Shown in pieces: positions 1 to 7,458 of a DNA stretch of 11,426 bases; within the stretch, counting starts at the first letter, position 1, and every line of letters starts with the position of its first letter. The translations under genes were made by a program, and so were the position numbers. This stretch comes from Bacteroides sp. UBA1317 (GTDB taxonomy: Bacteria > Bacteroidota > Bacteroidia > Bacteroidales > Bacteroidaceae): the NCBI GenBank assembly GCA_002307035.1, contig DBTL01000131.1, forward strand, positions 1 through 11,426, given 5' to 3'. The notes under the pieces were generated by a model. The model saw nothing but the letters and a program-made list of their open reading frames with translations. It searched no databases and was not told the DNA's origin.

Positions 1-3000
1 TTTGGCTCCTTTACCGCCGAACTTGTATTGCCTTCAGCCTGCCTCAACGGAATTTATGAGTTAAGAACTCAAGATGGACGGCTTTCTATTCGCGTAGAAG
101 AATACAAGCGCCCCACGTTTAATATTACTTTTTCTCCTCAAGAAGGAAGTGCTCAGTTAGGTGACTCTATACAGGTTAAAGGCTTGGCGCAGACCTATAG
201 CGGTATGTCATTGCAAGATGTTACTGCCAAATATAACGTAACTCGATCGTCGTGGAAGCCTTGGCGTATGGCTTATGAACAGTCCATCCTGTTAGCTTCA
301 GGTGAGGTGAATTTGAATGAAGACGGAACCTTCTTTATACCTCTCTTTTTGAAAGAAGAAGCCGGAGAAAAAGAAGGTCAAAGGTATTATACTTATAATA
401 TTGAAGCTTCGGTAACTAGCAAAAGCGGTGAGACACAGAGTTCTTCAACTTCTCTGGTGGCGGGAGACCGCTCGTTGCTGCTTACAACAAATCTAGCCGA
501 GAGAGTGTGCAAAGACGACACTATTCGGGTAACCTTCGAAGCAAAGAATCTGAATAGTCAGCCCATAACAATCGATGGTGAATATAAATTGTATGCTTCT
601 GTCGAGGAGAATAAGACTTCGACCAGTGATGTAGCGATCTATTCAGGCTCTTTTGTGTCTAACAAAGAGGTGTTGTTGACTGCATGGCAAACGCTTCCTT
701 CGGGCGCTTACAAATTAGTGCTTACTGCCAAAGATGATAAAGGGCGTACCGTTACTTCCGAACAAAAAGTTGTGCTATTCTCTATGTCGGATACTCGTCC
801 GGCTAAACCAACAACTGTATGGTATTATGCGTTAAACACTTCTTTTGACGCTTCACATCCTGCAATGTTTGTATTCGGTACATCAGAAAAAGATGCATAT
901 GTGATGATGGATGTTTTTAGTGGGAATAAAAGATTAGAGAGTACTATATTAAACCTTTCAGATTCAGTGAAGCGGTTTGATATATCCTATAAAGTCGAAT
1001 ACGGAGATGGTTTAAAAATCCTATTTACCTTTGTGAAGAACGGGCAATTGTATCAACAAGCGATAGATGTGCTGAAGACAATGCCCGATAAGAAGTTGAT
1101 TGCGAAATGGGCCGTTTTCCGTGATAGACTTCGTCCCGGACAGAAAGAAGAGTGGCGGTTGACACTTAAAATGCCACAAGGAATGCCTGCTGTAGCTGAA
1201 ATGTTGGCGACAATGTATGATGCTTCTTTAGACAAAATATGGGAAAATGATCAGTCTCTCAGTCCTGCTTACTTTAGGCGATTACCTTTTGTTAATTGGA
1301 ACGACTACTATTGGGGAGCTAATTATTATGGTTGGAACTTTACTAATAGTGGGTTTATGGTTCCTTCTCTTGACTATGATTCGTTTGTCAATACAGGGCA
1401 AAACAATTTTATGCAATATGTTGGATCAACCAAATCTTCCAATATACGTATAAGAGGAATTTCCGCAGGTAAGAAGTTAGAGAAAGGTGTTATGCTAGAA
1501 AATGCTATTTTCGATGTTCAGGAAGAAGCATCTGCCACCTCATCCATTCAAGAGGTTGATAGCCACGAATCATTATCGCCGGAAGTGAATCTCCGTACCA
1601 ACTTTGCTGAAACAGCCTTTTTCTATCCACAGCTTCTCACTAATGATAAAGGAGAAATTGTATTTTCTTTCACGATGCCCGAGAGTTTGACTACTTGGAA
1701 CTTCAGAGGGTATGCCCATACCAAGGGGATGCTTACAGCACTAGTGGAGGATCAAGTAGTAACGAGCAAGGAATTCATGCTTACGCCCAATTTGCCACGC
1801 TTTGTCCGGGTAGGCGACAAGACATCTGTTGCGGCTTCTGTAGCCAACTTGACGGGAAAGAATATTTCCGGTGAGGTAAAGTTTATCTTGTTTGACCCTA
1901 TAACAGAAAAAGTGATTGCCACCCAAGAGCAAAAGTTCTCTACTGATGCCGGTAAAACGCAAGGTGTTCAATTCCTGTTTACTGCAACCGAAAAATACGA
2001 TATACTGGGTTGCCGATTGATAGCCGAGGGGGATGCCTTCAGTGATGGTGAACAACAGATTCTTCCTGTGCTGAGCAATAAGCAAAATATAACAGAAAGT
2101 CTTGCCATGCCTATACGTGGTGAAGAAACACGAGATTTTTCTTTAGAGAAATTATTTAATCAAGGAAGTAAGACGGCTACCGGAAAAAGGTTAACCGTTG
2201 AGTTTACTTCTAATCCGGCTTGGTATGCTGTGCAAGCGCTACCCTCTCTTAGTTTACCAACCAATGATAATGCCATCTCGTGGGCTGCAACTTATTATGC
2301 AAATGCACTGGCTTCATCTATTGTAAACACGCAGCCAAAGGTGAAAGCAATGTTTGATGCATGGAAAATACAAGGAGGAACAAAAGAGACTTTCCTTAGT
2401 AACTTGCAGAAAAATCAGGAGGTGAAGAATATTCTTTTGGAGGAATCTCCTTGGCTGACGGAAGCAACGAATGAAACAGAGCAAAAGGAGAGAATAGCTA
2501 CTCTTTTCGATTTGAATAATATACAAAATAAGAATGTAACTGCATTGATCAAATTGAAAGAACTTCAGCTTTCCAATGGTTCATGGACTTGGTATAAGGG
2601 CATGAACGGAAGTCGATACATTACTAATTATGTGGTAGAAACTTTGGCTCGCCTTACCCGCCTAACCGGGACTTCTTTAGATGGAGATGCTCTAGTCATG
2701 CAAAAGGCTGCTCTGAGCTTCCTTCATGCTGAGACTTTGAAAGAATATAAAGTAATTATCAAGGCAGAGAAATCAGGGAATAAATCGACCGGCATTTCTA
2801 GTGAAGCATTAGAGTATCTTTATTTATTATCATTGTCTAATGAAAAAGCACCTGACTCAAACAAGAGTGCTTACGATTATTTCTTGGCAAAGGTTACCCA
2901 ATCTCTTTCTTCCTCTTCACTTATAGAGAAAGCGCATTCCGCTATTGTTCTTCATTCTGCCGGTCGTACTAAAGAAGCACAAGCTTTTATCGCTTCGTTA

Positions 3001-3897
3001 AAGGAATATGCTGTCCAAACCGAGGAGCAAGGCATGTACTTTGCCTTCAACGAAAGTCCTTACGCTTGGAATAGTATGAAAATCCCTGTTCACGTTGCGG
3101 TGATGGAGGCTTTTGATACGGTAGGTGGTGACACTACTTCGGTGGAAGAGATGAAATTGTGGTTGCTCAAGCAAAAGCAAACTCAGCAATGGAGTTCACC
3201 TGTAGCTACGGTTGATGCTGTGTATGCCTTACTCTATCGGGCTAGGAGTCTGCTGGATAATCAAGGGAAAGTACGCATTACTCTTGGTGGAAAGAAAATA
3301 GAACCTCAACAGGCGACTCAAGGATTGGGTTATGTGAAGGAGGTAATTGCCGATGCACAAACAATAGAAAAACTTTCGAGCATAAAAGTAGAGAAATTAG
3401 ATAAAGGCATTGCTTGGGGTGCTGTATATGCACAGTATCGTGAAGATCTAGACAAGGTACAGCAACAGGGCAAAGAACTCAACGTTGAAAAGAAACTTTA
3501 TGTGGAACGCATTGCAAACAATACTAAGCAACTACATCTTTTATCGTCCGATTCGAAATTAGTTGTGGGCGACAAAGTTGTTGTTCGGCTTACCATTCGC
3601 TTGGATCGTCCGATGGATTTTGTGCAGCTGAAAGATCAGCGTGCTTCTTGCTTTGAGCCCATCAATTCGATTTCCGGTTATCAATGGAGTTCGGGGATAG
3701 GATATTATGTGGATGTAAAAGATGCCTCAACTAATTTCTTTTTTGATTCTCTGAAAAAAGGAGTGTACGTATTAGAATATGGATACAGAGTAAGTCGGGT
3801 TGGTATGTACGAGTCCGGATTGGCTACAATTCAGTCGGCTTATGCACCTGAATATGCTTCACATTCAGTATCAAGCAAAGTGGAGGTTAGAAATTAA
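1..3897 (+). CDS. Alpha-2-macroglobulin-like protein, 5' truncated (1298 C-terminal codons)
   Basis: The reading frame is open from base 1, so the true start lies upstream. Codon numbers here count from base 1. Codons 32-40 (VEEYKRPTF) are the conserved entry to a bacterial macroglobulin-like (MG) domain, followed by further MG-type beta domains. The A2M core runs from about codon 533 (TNFAETAFFYP) through the typical PNLPRFVRVGD segment near codon 596. A helical thioester-domain-like region follows (about 745-1150, including the LQLSNGSWTWY repeat-type motif near 857-867), then a C-terminal bMG10-like domain (about 1168-1298). Family members are large envelope proteins, usually 1500-2000 residues, thought to trap or resist proteases, so several hundred N-terminal residues (signal peptide and first MG domains) are probably missing. 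The position where a CxEQ thioester would lie reads SLPTNDNAISWA, so this is a non-thioester variant. Family assignment is firm; the physiological role is inferred. Confidence 0.9.
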   Translation, partial: FGSFTAELVLPSACLNGIYELRTQDGRLSIRVEEYKRPTFNITFSPQEGSAQLGDSIQVKGLAQTYSGMSLQDVTAKYNVTRSSWKPWRMAYEQSILLASGEVNLNEDGTFFIPLFLKEEAGEKEGQRYYTYNIEASVTSKSGETQSSSTSLVAGDRSLLLTTNLAERVCKDDTIRVTFEAKNLNSQPITIDGEYKLYASVEENKTSTSDVAIYSGSFVSNKEVLLTAWQTLPSGAYKLVLTAKDDKGRTVTSEQKVVLFSMSDTRPAKPTTVWYYALNTSFDASHPAMFVFGTSEKDAYVMMDVFSGNKRLESTILNLSDSVKRFDISYKVEYGDGLKILFTFVKNGQLYQQAIDVLKTMPDKKLIAKWAVFRDRLRPGQKEEWRLTLKMPQGMPAVAEMLATMYDASLDKIWENDQSLSPAYFRRLPFVNWNDYYWGANYYGWNFTNSGFMVPSLDYDSFVNTGQNNFMQYVGSTKSSNIRIRGISAGKKLEKGVMLENAIFDVQEEASATSSIQEVDSHESLSPEVNLRTNFAETAFFYPQLLTNDKGEIVFSFTMPESLTTWNFRGYAHTKGMLTALVEDQVVTSKEFMLTPNLPRFVRVGDKTSVAASVANLTGKNISGEVKFILFDPITEKVIATQEQKFSTDAGKTQGVQFLFTATEKYDILGCRLIAEGDAFSDGEQQILPVLSNKQNITESLAMPIRGEETRDFSLEKLFNQGSKTATGKRLTVEFTSNPAWYAVQALPSLSLPTNDNAISWAATYYANALASSIVNTQPKVKAMFDAWKIQGGTKETFLSNLQKNQEVKNILLEESPWLTEATNETEQKERIATLFDLNNIQNKNVTALIKLKELQLSNGSWTWYKGMNGSRYITNYVVETLARLTRLTGTSLDGDALVMQKAALSFLHAETLKEYKVIIKAEKSGNKSTGISSEALEYLYLLSLSNEKAPDSNKSAYDYFLAKVTQSLSSSSLIEKAHSAIVLHSAGRTKEAQAFIASLKEYAVQTEEQGMYFAFNESPYAWNSMKIPVHVAVMEAFDTVGGDTTSVEEMKLWLLKQKQTQQWSSPVATVDAVYALLYRARSLLDNQGKVRITLGGKKIEPQQATQGLGYVKEVIADAQTIEKLSSIKVEKLDKGIAWGAVYAQYREDLDKVQQQGKELNVEKKLYVERIANNTKQLHLLSSDSKLVVGDKVVVRLTIRLDRPMDFVQLKDQRASCFEPINSISGYQWSSGIGYYVDVKDASTNFFFDSLKKGVYVLEYGYRVSRVGMYESGLATIQSAYAPEYASHSVSSKVEVRN

Positions 3898-3933
3898 CCT
3901 TCACTTCATTGTCTTTAATTCATTAAAAAGGCC

Positions 3934-3941
3934 TATTTTTG
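3934..3941 (+). promoter_or_regulatory. Candidate Bacteroides -7 promoter element for the DUF1573-meaB unit
   Basis: TATTTTTG matches the Bacteroides -7 consensus TAnnTTTG and sits 35 nt before the ATG at 3977. A TTG at 3909-3911 could serve as the -33 element, but the 22-nt spacer is slightly long. This is the only good match in the gap after the macroglobulin gene. Confidence 0.45.
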
Positions 3942-3976
3942 TGTCTTAAACTTGTAATTATCAAAAATAAAAAGGA

Positions 3977-5044
3977 ATGAAACGCTGTCTTACCTCCATA
4001 TTTTCTCTGATTGCTTTTAGCTTATTTGTTTGTGCTCAACCCCACATTTCTTCTAATAAGGAAACACACAATTTTGGTCAAATAGAATGGAAACAGCCGG
4101 TAACGGTTCAATATACTATAACCAATACCGGAAATGAGCCACTTGTGTTGACTAACGTGACAACTTCGTGCGGATGTGCTGTTGCCGAATGGACGAAAGA
4201 CCCTATTGAACCAGGTGAGAAAGGAATGGTAAGTGCTACTTTTGATGCTCAGGCATTGGGGCATTTTAATAAAACGATAGGAATTTATAGTAACGCTCAG
4301 CCCAGTCTGGTTTACCTTACTTTTGTGGGAGAGGTTGTTCAGGAAGTGAAAAACTACGAAGAGACACATCCCCATCTAATAGGGAAAATTCGCATTGATC
4401 ACAATACAATTGATTTTCCTGATGTGAAGCGTGGCGATCAACCGGAGATTACCTTAAGTGTGGTTAATTTGTCCGATAGACCTTATGAACCTGTATTGAT
4501 GCACTTGCCTCCATATCTGAAGATGGAGAGGAACCCCAATGTTATACTGAAAGGTAAGAAAGGTACTTTAAAACTAACGCTTGATACGAAACAATTAGTT
4601 GATTTCGGACTAACGCAAGCATCTGTTTATTTGTCTCGTTTTGCAGGCGACAAAGTAGGTGAAGAGAATGAAATTCCTGTCTCTGTTGTCTTATTACCCG
4701 ACTTCTCAGGAATGAGCGAACGCGAAAAAGCGAATGTTCCTGTCATCCATCTATCTGATACGAATATCGATTTCAGTTCTCAGCTGGCTAAGAAAAGCAA
4801 AGCATCTCATTTTATTGTTATTACCAATACCGGGAAATCGCCTTTGATGATTCGCAAACTGCAAGTTTTTAATCCGGCAGTAGGGGTCAAACTGAAGCAA
4901 ACTCTTTTGCAGCCGGGCGAAGCCACTAAACTTGAAGTTAGTTTAAATAAGAAAGGCCTTAAGATCAAAAGGCATTTGCGTATCTTGATGATTACGAATG
5001 ATCCTTTGCAACCTAAGGTCGAAATTAATTTGAAGGCAAAGTAA
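3977..5044 (+). CDS. Exported DUF1573 protein with three Ig-like (ASPM-SPD-2-Hydin type) repeats
   Basis: This 355-residue protein begins with a signal peptide (basic KR at 2-3, hydrophobic stretch 8-19, probable signal peptidase I cleavage after Ala20 in VCA|QPH). The residue before Cys19 is Val, so this is not a good lipobox. Residues 27-120 are a textbook DUF1573 domain: HNFGQI opening, ITNTGNEPL, the TSCGC motif (63-67), PIEPGEKG and YSNA. Two more divergent copies follow at about 138-240 (TIDFPDVKRGD) and 258-353 (NIDFSS, VITNTGKSPLMI, LQPGEATKLEV, MITNDP); neither keeps the Cys pair. The family is abundant in Bacteroidota envelopes, with no established biochemical function; a beta-sandwich binding or scaffold role in the periplasm or at the surface is inference. 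The ATG at 3977 is preceded directly by an A-rich AAAAAGGA stretch. meaB follows 40 nt downstream with no terminator between, so co-transcription is likely, although the two functions have no obvious link. Confidence 0.88.
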   Translation: MKRCLTSIFSLIAFSLFVCAQPHISSNKETHNFGQIEWKQPVTVQYTITNTGNEPLVLTNVTTSCGCAVAEWTKDPIEPGEKGMVSATFDAQALGHFNKTIGIYSNAQPSLVYLTFVGEVVQEVKNYEETHPHLIGKIRIDHNTIDFPDVKRGDQPEITLSVVNLSDRPYEPVLMHLPPYLKMERNPNVILKGKKGTLKLTLDTKQLVDFGLTQASVYLSRFAGDKVGEENEIPVSVVLLPDFSGMSEREKANVPVIHLSDTNIDFSSQLAKKSKASHFIVITNTGKSPLMIRKLQVFNPAVGVKLKQTLLQPGEATKLEVSLNKKGLKIKRHLRILMITNDPLQPKVEINLKAK

Positions 5045-5084
5045 GAATACTTTGGCTCAGCAGACTTTTAAAAAGAACATATTC

Positions 5085-6185
5085 ATGGAACATCCTGAAA
5101 ATAATAAGGCATATAAAGGGCTTACTGTAAATTCGGGTATTGAGAAGCCTTCTTCTGTAAATCCCTACTTAAATCGCAGAAAACCAATAAAACGTAGACT
5201 CTCCGTAGATGAGTTTGTTGATGGTATTGTGAAAGGAAATGTGACTGTTCTTAGTCAGGCGGTAACATTGGTTGAGAGTGTAAAGCCTGAGCACCAAGCT
5301 ATCGCTCAAGAGGTAATTGAAAAGTGTCTTCCATATTCCGGCCATTCAGTTCGTATAGGCATTAGTGGCGTGCCCGGTGCAGGCAAAAGCACTTCTATAG
5401 ATGTCTTTGGTCTACATGTGTTAGAGAAAGGAGGCAAACTAGCCGTTTTGGCTATTGATCCTAGTAGTGAACGGAGCAAAGGTAGCATTCTTGGAGATAA
5501 GACTCGCATGGAACAATTGGCTGTTCATCCTAAATCCTTTATTCGTCCCAGCCCTGCTGCCGGCTCTTTGGGAGGAGTGGCGCGTAAAACCCGTGAGACC
5601 ATTATACTCTGCGAAGCAGCAGGTTTCGATAAAGTATTTGTTGAGACAGTCGGTGTAGGTCAAAGCGAAACAGCCGTACATTCTATGGTTGATTTCTTCT
5701 TACTCATCCAACTTGCCGGTACGGGCGATGAACTTCAAGGTATCAAAAGAGGTATTATGGAGATGGCAGATGGCATCATAATCAACAAAGCTGACGGGAC
5801 TAATATTGATAAAGCCAAACTTGCCGCAACACAGTTTCGCAATGCTCTCCACTTGTTTCCGGCTCCGGAATCAGGCTGGATACCTCAAGTCCTTACTTAT
5901 TCAGGTTTCTACAATCTCGGGGTAAAAGAGATCTGGGATATGATCGATGAATATACGAGTTTTGTTAAAGAGAATGGCTACTTTGAAGCTCGACGTAATG
6001 AACAAAGTAAGTATTGGATGTACGAAACGATAAACGAACACCTGCGGGATAGCTTCTATAATAATGAAAAGATAAAATCTATGTTGCCAGAAAAAGAGCG
6101 TCAGGTACTGAGTTCTGATCTTACCTCCTTTATCGCCGCCCGTAATTTGCTCGACGCTTATTTCGGGGAACTGAAAAGAGATTAA
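5085..6185 (+). CDS. meaB: MeaB, methylmalonyl-CoA mutase-associated GTPase chaperone
   Basis: A 366-residue cytosolic G3E-family P-loop GTPase. It protects and reloads adenosylcobalamin in methylmalonyl-CoA mutase, which interconverts succinyl-CoA and (R)-methylmalonyl-CoA in the succinate-propionate pathway. Visible motifs are Walker A GVPGAGKST (95-103), the family-specific DPSS segment and following Lys/Arg-rich region (125-142), the switch II-type ETVGVGQSE (187-195) and the guanine-specificity motif NKAD (234-237). All nucleotide-binding residues are intact, and an extended N-terminal arm and helical C-terminal dimerisation region are present, as in full-length MeaB. An in-frame TTG at 5052 would add 11 residues, but the ATG at 5085 gives the expected MEHPEN start and is preferred. 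The mutase subunits are not in the window, so this gene acts in trans to a distant locus. It probably shares a transcript with the DUF1573 gene and is followed by a terminator-like hairpin. Confidence 0.95.
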   Translation: MEHPENNKAYKGLTVNSGIEKPSSVNPYLNRRKPIKRRLSVDEFVDGIVKGNVTVLSQAVTLVESVKPEHQAIAQEVIEKCLPYSGHSVRIGISGVPGAGKSTSIDVFGLHVLEKGGKLAVLAIDPSSERSKGSILGDKTRMEQLAVHPKSFIRPSPAAGSLGGVARKTRETIILCEAAGFDKVFVETVGVGQSETAVHSMVDFFLLIQLAGTGDELQGIKRGIMEMADGIIINKADGTNIDKAKLAATQFRNALHLFPAPESGWIPQVLTYSGFYNLGVKEIWDMIDEYTSFVKENGYFEARRNEQSKYWMYETINEHLRDSFYNNEKIKSMLPEKERQVLSSDLTSFIAARNLLDAYFGELKRD

Positions 6186-6229
6186 CTTGCAACGTTAATC
6201 TGAATACAAATTGTTGATATTTCAGACTG

Positions 6230-6258
6230 CCCTCTACAAGCCTTCTGAGAGGGGTTTG
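6230..6258 (+). terminator. Possible rho-independent terminator of meaB
   Basis: CCCTCT (6230-6235) pairs perfectly with AGAGGG (6248-6253) around a 12-nt loop, and is followed by a short, imperfect T-rich run (GTTTG). The stem starts 44 nt after the meaB stop codon, in a convergent gap where a terminator is expected. The stem is short and the T-tract weak, so the call is tentative. Confidence 0.4.
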
Positions 6259-6328
6259 TTGAATGTCCGTGATCAGCGTGTTGAATGTACGCTTTCAACA
6301 CGCTGATCTTGTACATTCAATACGCTGA
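6259..6328. repeat. Nested inverted repeat in the convergent meaB/EamA gap
   Basis: A perfect 15-bp inverted repeat (GATCAGCGTGTTGAA at 6271-6285 against 6294-6308) with an 8-nt loop forms the core. It is flanked by a second perfect 8-bp pair (TTGAATGT at 6259-6266 against ACATTCAA at 6313-6320) across a symmetric 4x4 interior segment. The whole can fold as one hairpin of about 62 nt. The same words recur: TTCAAyACGCTGA appears at 6294-6306 and again at 6316-6328, and TTGAATGT appears at 6259, at 6281 and inverted at 6313. The structure therefore seems built from roughly 22-nt units in both orientations. There is no T-tract directly after it on either strand. It could be an interspersed palindromic repeat, a bidirectional transcript-end stabiliser or a protein-binding site. 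Confidence 0.75.
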
Positions 6329-6406
6329 AGTTATATCTCTCATTTTTTTAGTTTGTTTTGTTGAGAATAAGAAATGAATAAGTTCTTCTTAATGAGCAAT
6401 GATCTC

Positions 6407-7330
6407 TTAATCTTGCAATTTTCCTTCCGCTTCCAATTGAGCTTTTGATTTACTTTGAGTAACAACATACACTCCCAAGAAGACGAGTGCAATAGCTATC
6501 CCTTTTTGCCATCCAAATGTATCCATTCCTATAGCCACTGCCACAATTGAGGCTACTATGGGTTGCACATAGTTATACATGCTAACCAGAGTGGGGCGAA
6601 GCAACCGTTGTCCGAGCATTGTTAGAATGTATGAAAGGAATGTGGCGCAGAGTACTACATAGCTTATTTGCAGAATCATGTTTAGCGGAATGGCCGTGAA
6701 ATCAATGGCGGTTACATCGTGATAAGAGAATGGGATGAAGCACACTGAAGCATAAATAAACAACCATTTGCTGATAGTGACTGGAGAATATTTTGTGATT
6801 AGATCCCTGAAAACCGTTAGGTAAACAGCGAAACTTAATTGAGCAATAAGGCAGAATAGATCACCGACTATACTCCCCGATTGTCCGCTACTTGCAACTT
6901 GACTACTGAGGATTAGAGTGAGTGCCCCCATCGCCCCAATAAAAATACCTAATATTTTTTTATTTGTAATCGGTTCCTTGAGATACATGGCAGCTACAAT
7001 CATGGTAATGATAGGCGTAGTAGTAGTAACAATTGATGCATCAATAGGTGAAGTAAGTGATAGCCCGAAGATAAAACAGCCTTGATTGAAAACGACACCA
7101 AACAGCGCTGCGAAGAAAAGTTTTAATAAATCTTTGCTCTCTACATTTTCTTTCGGACAGAATATTGATAGTACCCAAAAAGCTATGGCAGCTCCAACCA
7201 TTCGGAAGGTGGTTACCGATAGTGGAGAGAACTCCATCAATACCGATTTGCCAATAGGAGCGTTTAATCCCCACATCACATTGGCTGCAAACATGGCTGC
7301 ATGCCCTTTTAAACTCTTATCATTTGCCAT
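6407..7330 (-). CDS. DMT-superfamily (EamA) inner-membrane transporter
   Basis: A 307-residue hydrophobic protein with about ten membrane segments arranged as two homologous five-helix EamA repeats (about 8-142 and 155-293). The first repeat opens with the typical MWGLNAPIGK segment (19-28) and has TTTTPIITMIVAAMYLKEP (102-120), the conserved TM3-TM4 region. The second repeat has the matching YNYVQPIVASIVAVAIG segment (252-268). Members export metabolites, amino acids or drugs by proton or gradient coupling; the substrate cannot be predicted here. The start ATG (complement of 7328-7330) is preceded on its strand by TTTAGGTAAAAAG, a plausible weak ribosome site, and a -7 element lies about 35 nt upstream. 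The C-terminal tail (293-307) is charged and cytosolic. The gene is convergent with meaB and divergent from the ATPase unit, so it is probably monocistronic. No convincing terminator is seen on its strand. Confidence 0.9.
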   Translation of the reverse strand: MANDKSLKGHAAMFAANVMWGLNAPIGKSVLMEFSPLSVTTFRMVGAAIAFWVLSIFCPKENVESKDLLKLFFAALFGVVFNQGCFIFGLSLTSPIDASIVTTTTPIITMIVAAMYLKEPITNKKILGIFIGAMGALTLILSSQVASSGQSGSIVGDLFCLIAQLSFAVYLTVFRDLITKYSPVTISKWLFIYASVCFIPFSYHDVTAIDFTAIPLNMILQISYVVLCATFLSYILTMLGQRLLRPTLVSMYNYVQPIVASIVAVAIGMDTFGWQKGIAIALVFLGVYVVTQSKSKAQLEAEGKLQD

Positions 7331-7364
7331 CTTTTTACCTAAATATATGCATGAATAATTGCTG

Positions 7365-7372
7365 CAAAGGTA
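7365..7372 (-). promoter_or_regulatory. Candidate -7 promoter element for the EamA gene
   Basis: On the minus strand these bases read TACCTTTG, an exact match to TAnnTTTG, 34 nt before the EamA start codon. The upstream -33 region shows no clear TTTG, so only the -7 half is supported. Confidence 0.5.
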
Positions 7373-7412
7373 GAAAAAAACATCATTGGTATAGCTGAAT
7401 GAATAATCTTTT

Positions 7413-7420
7413 TATCTTTG
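7413..7420 (+). promoter_or_regulatory. Candidate -7 promoter element for the ATPase-DUF4435-channel unit
   Basis: TATCTTTG matches TAnnTTTG exactly and ends 38 nt before the ATPase ATG. The nearest upstream TTG (7386-7388) is 24 nt away, longer than usual for a -33 element. It faces away from the EamA promoter, 40 nt from it, in the same 128-nt divergent gap. Confidence 0.5.
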
Positions 7421-7458
7421 TACTATCGATTGTCATCAACGACAAATAGATAAATAAC

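Noticed and set aside
28..30. TTG as a start codon for the macroglobulin gene
   Set aside because: The frame is open back to base 1, the preceding codons encode plausible family sequence, and the first MG domains and signal peptide are absent. The gene is simply cut by the window edge.
1741..2085. 114-codon minus-strand open frame inside the macroglobulin gene
   Set aside because: It lies antisense to a well-supported domain, with Cys/Arg-rich composition and no recognisable motif; it is a shadow frame.
3925..3940. AAAAAGGCCTATTTTT palindrome as a terminator of the macroglobulin gene
   Set aside because: There is no loop, so it cannot form a stable RNA hairpin of this kind, and it overlaps the better-supported -7 promoter element.
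5048..5055. TACTTTGG as a -7 promoter element for meaB
   Set aside because: It is one base short of TAnnTTTG, so there is no real match.
5052..5084. TTG start giving meaB 11 extra N-terminal residues
   Set aside because: The ATG at 5085 gives the expected MEHPEN-type N-terminus, and the extra residues do not look like MeaB.
6365..6382. Two copies of GAATAAG, 11 nt apart, downstream of the EamA gene
   Set aside because: Seven-base repeats in AT-rich DNA are expected by chance, and nothing else supports a function.
7086..7358. 90-codon plus-strand open frame antisense to the EamA gene
   Set aside because: It is antisense to conserved EamA sequence, has no family resemblance and no promoter; it is a shadow frame.
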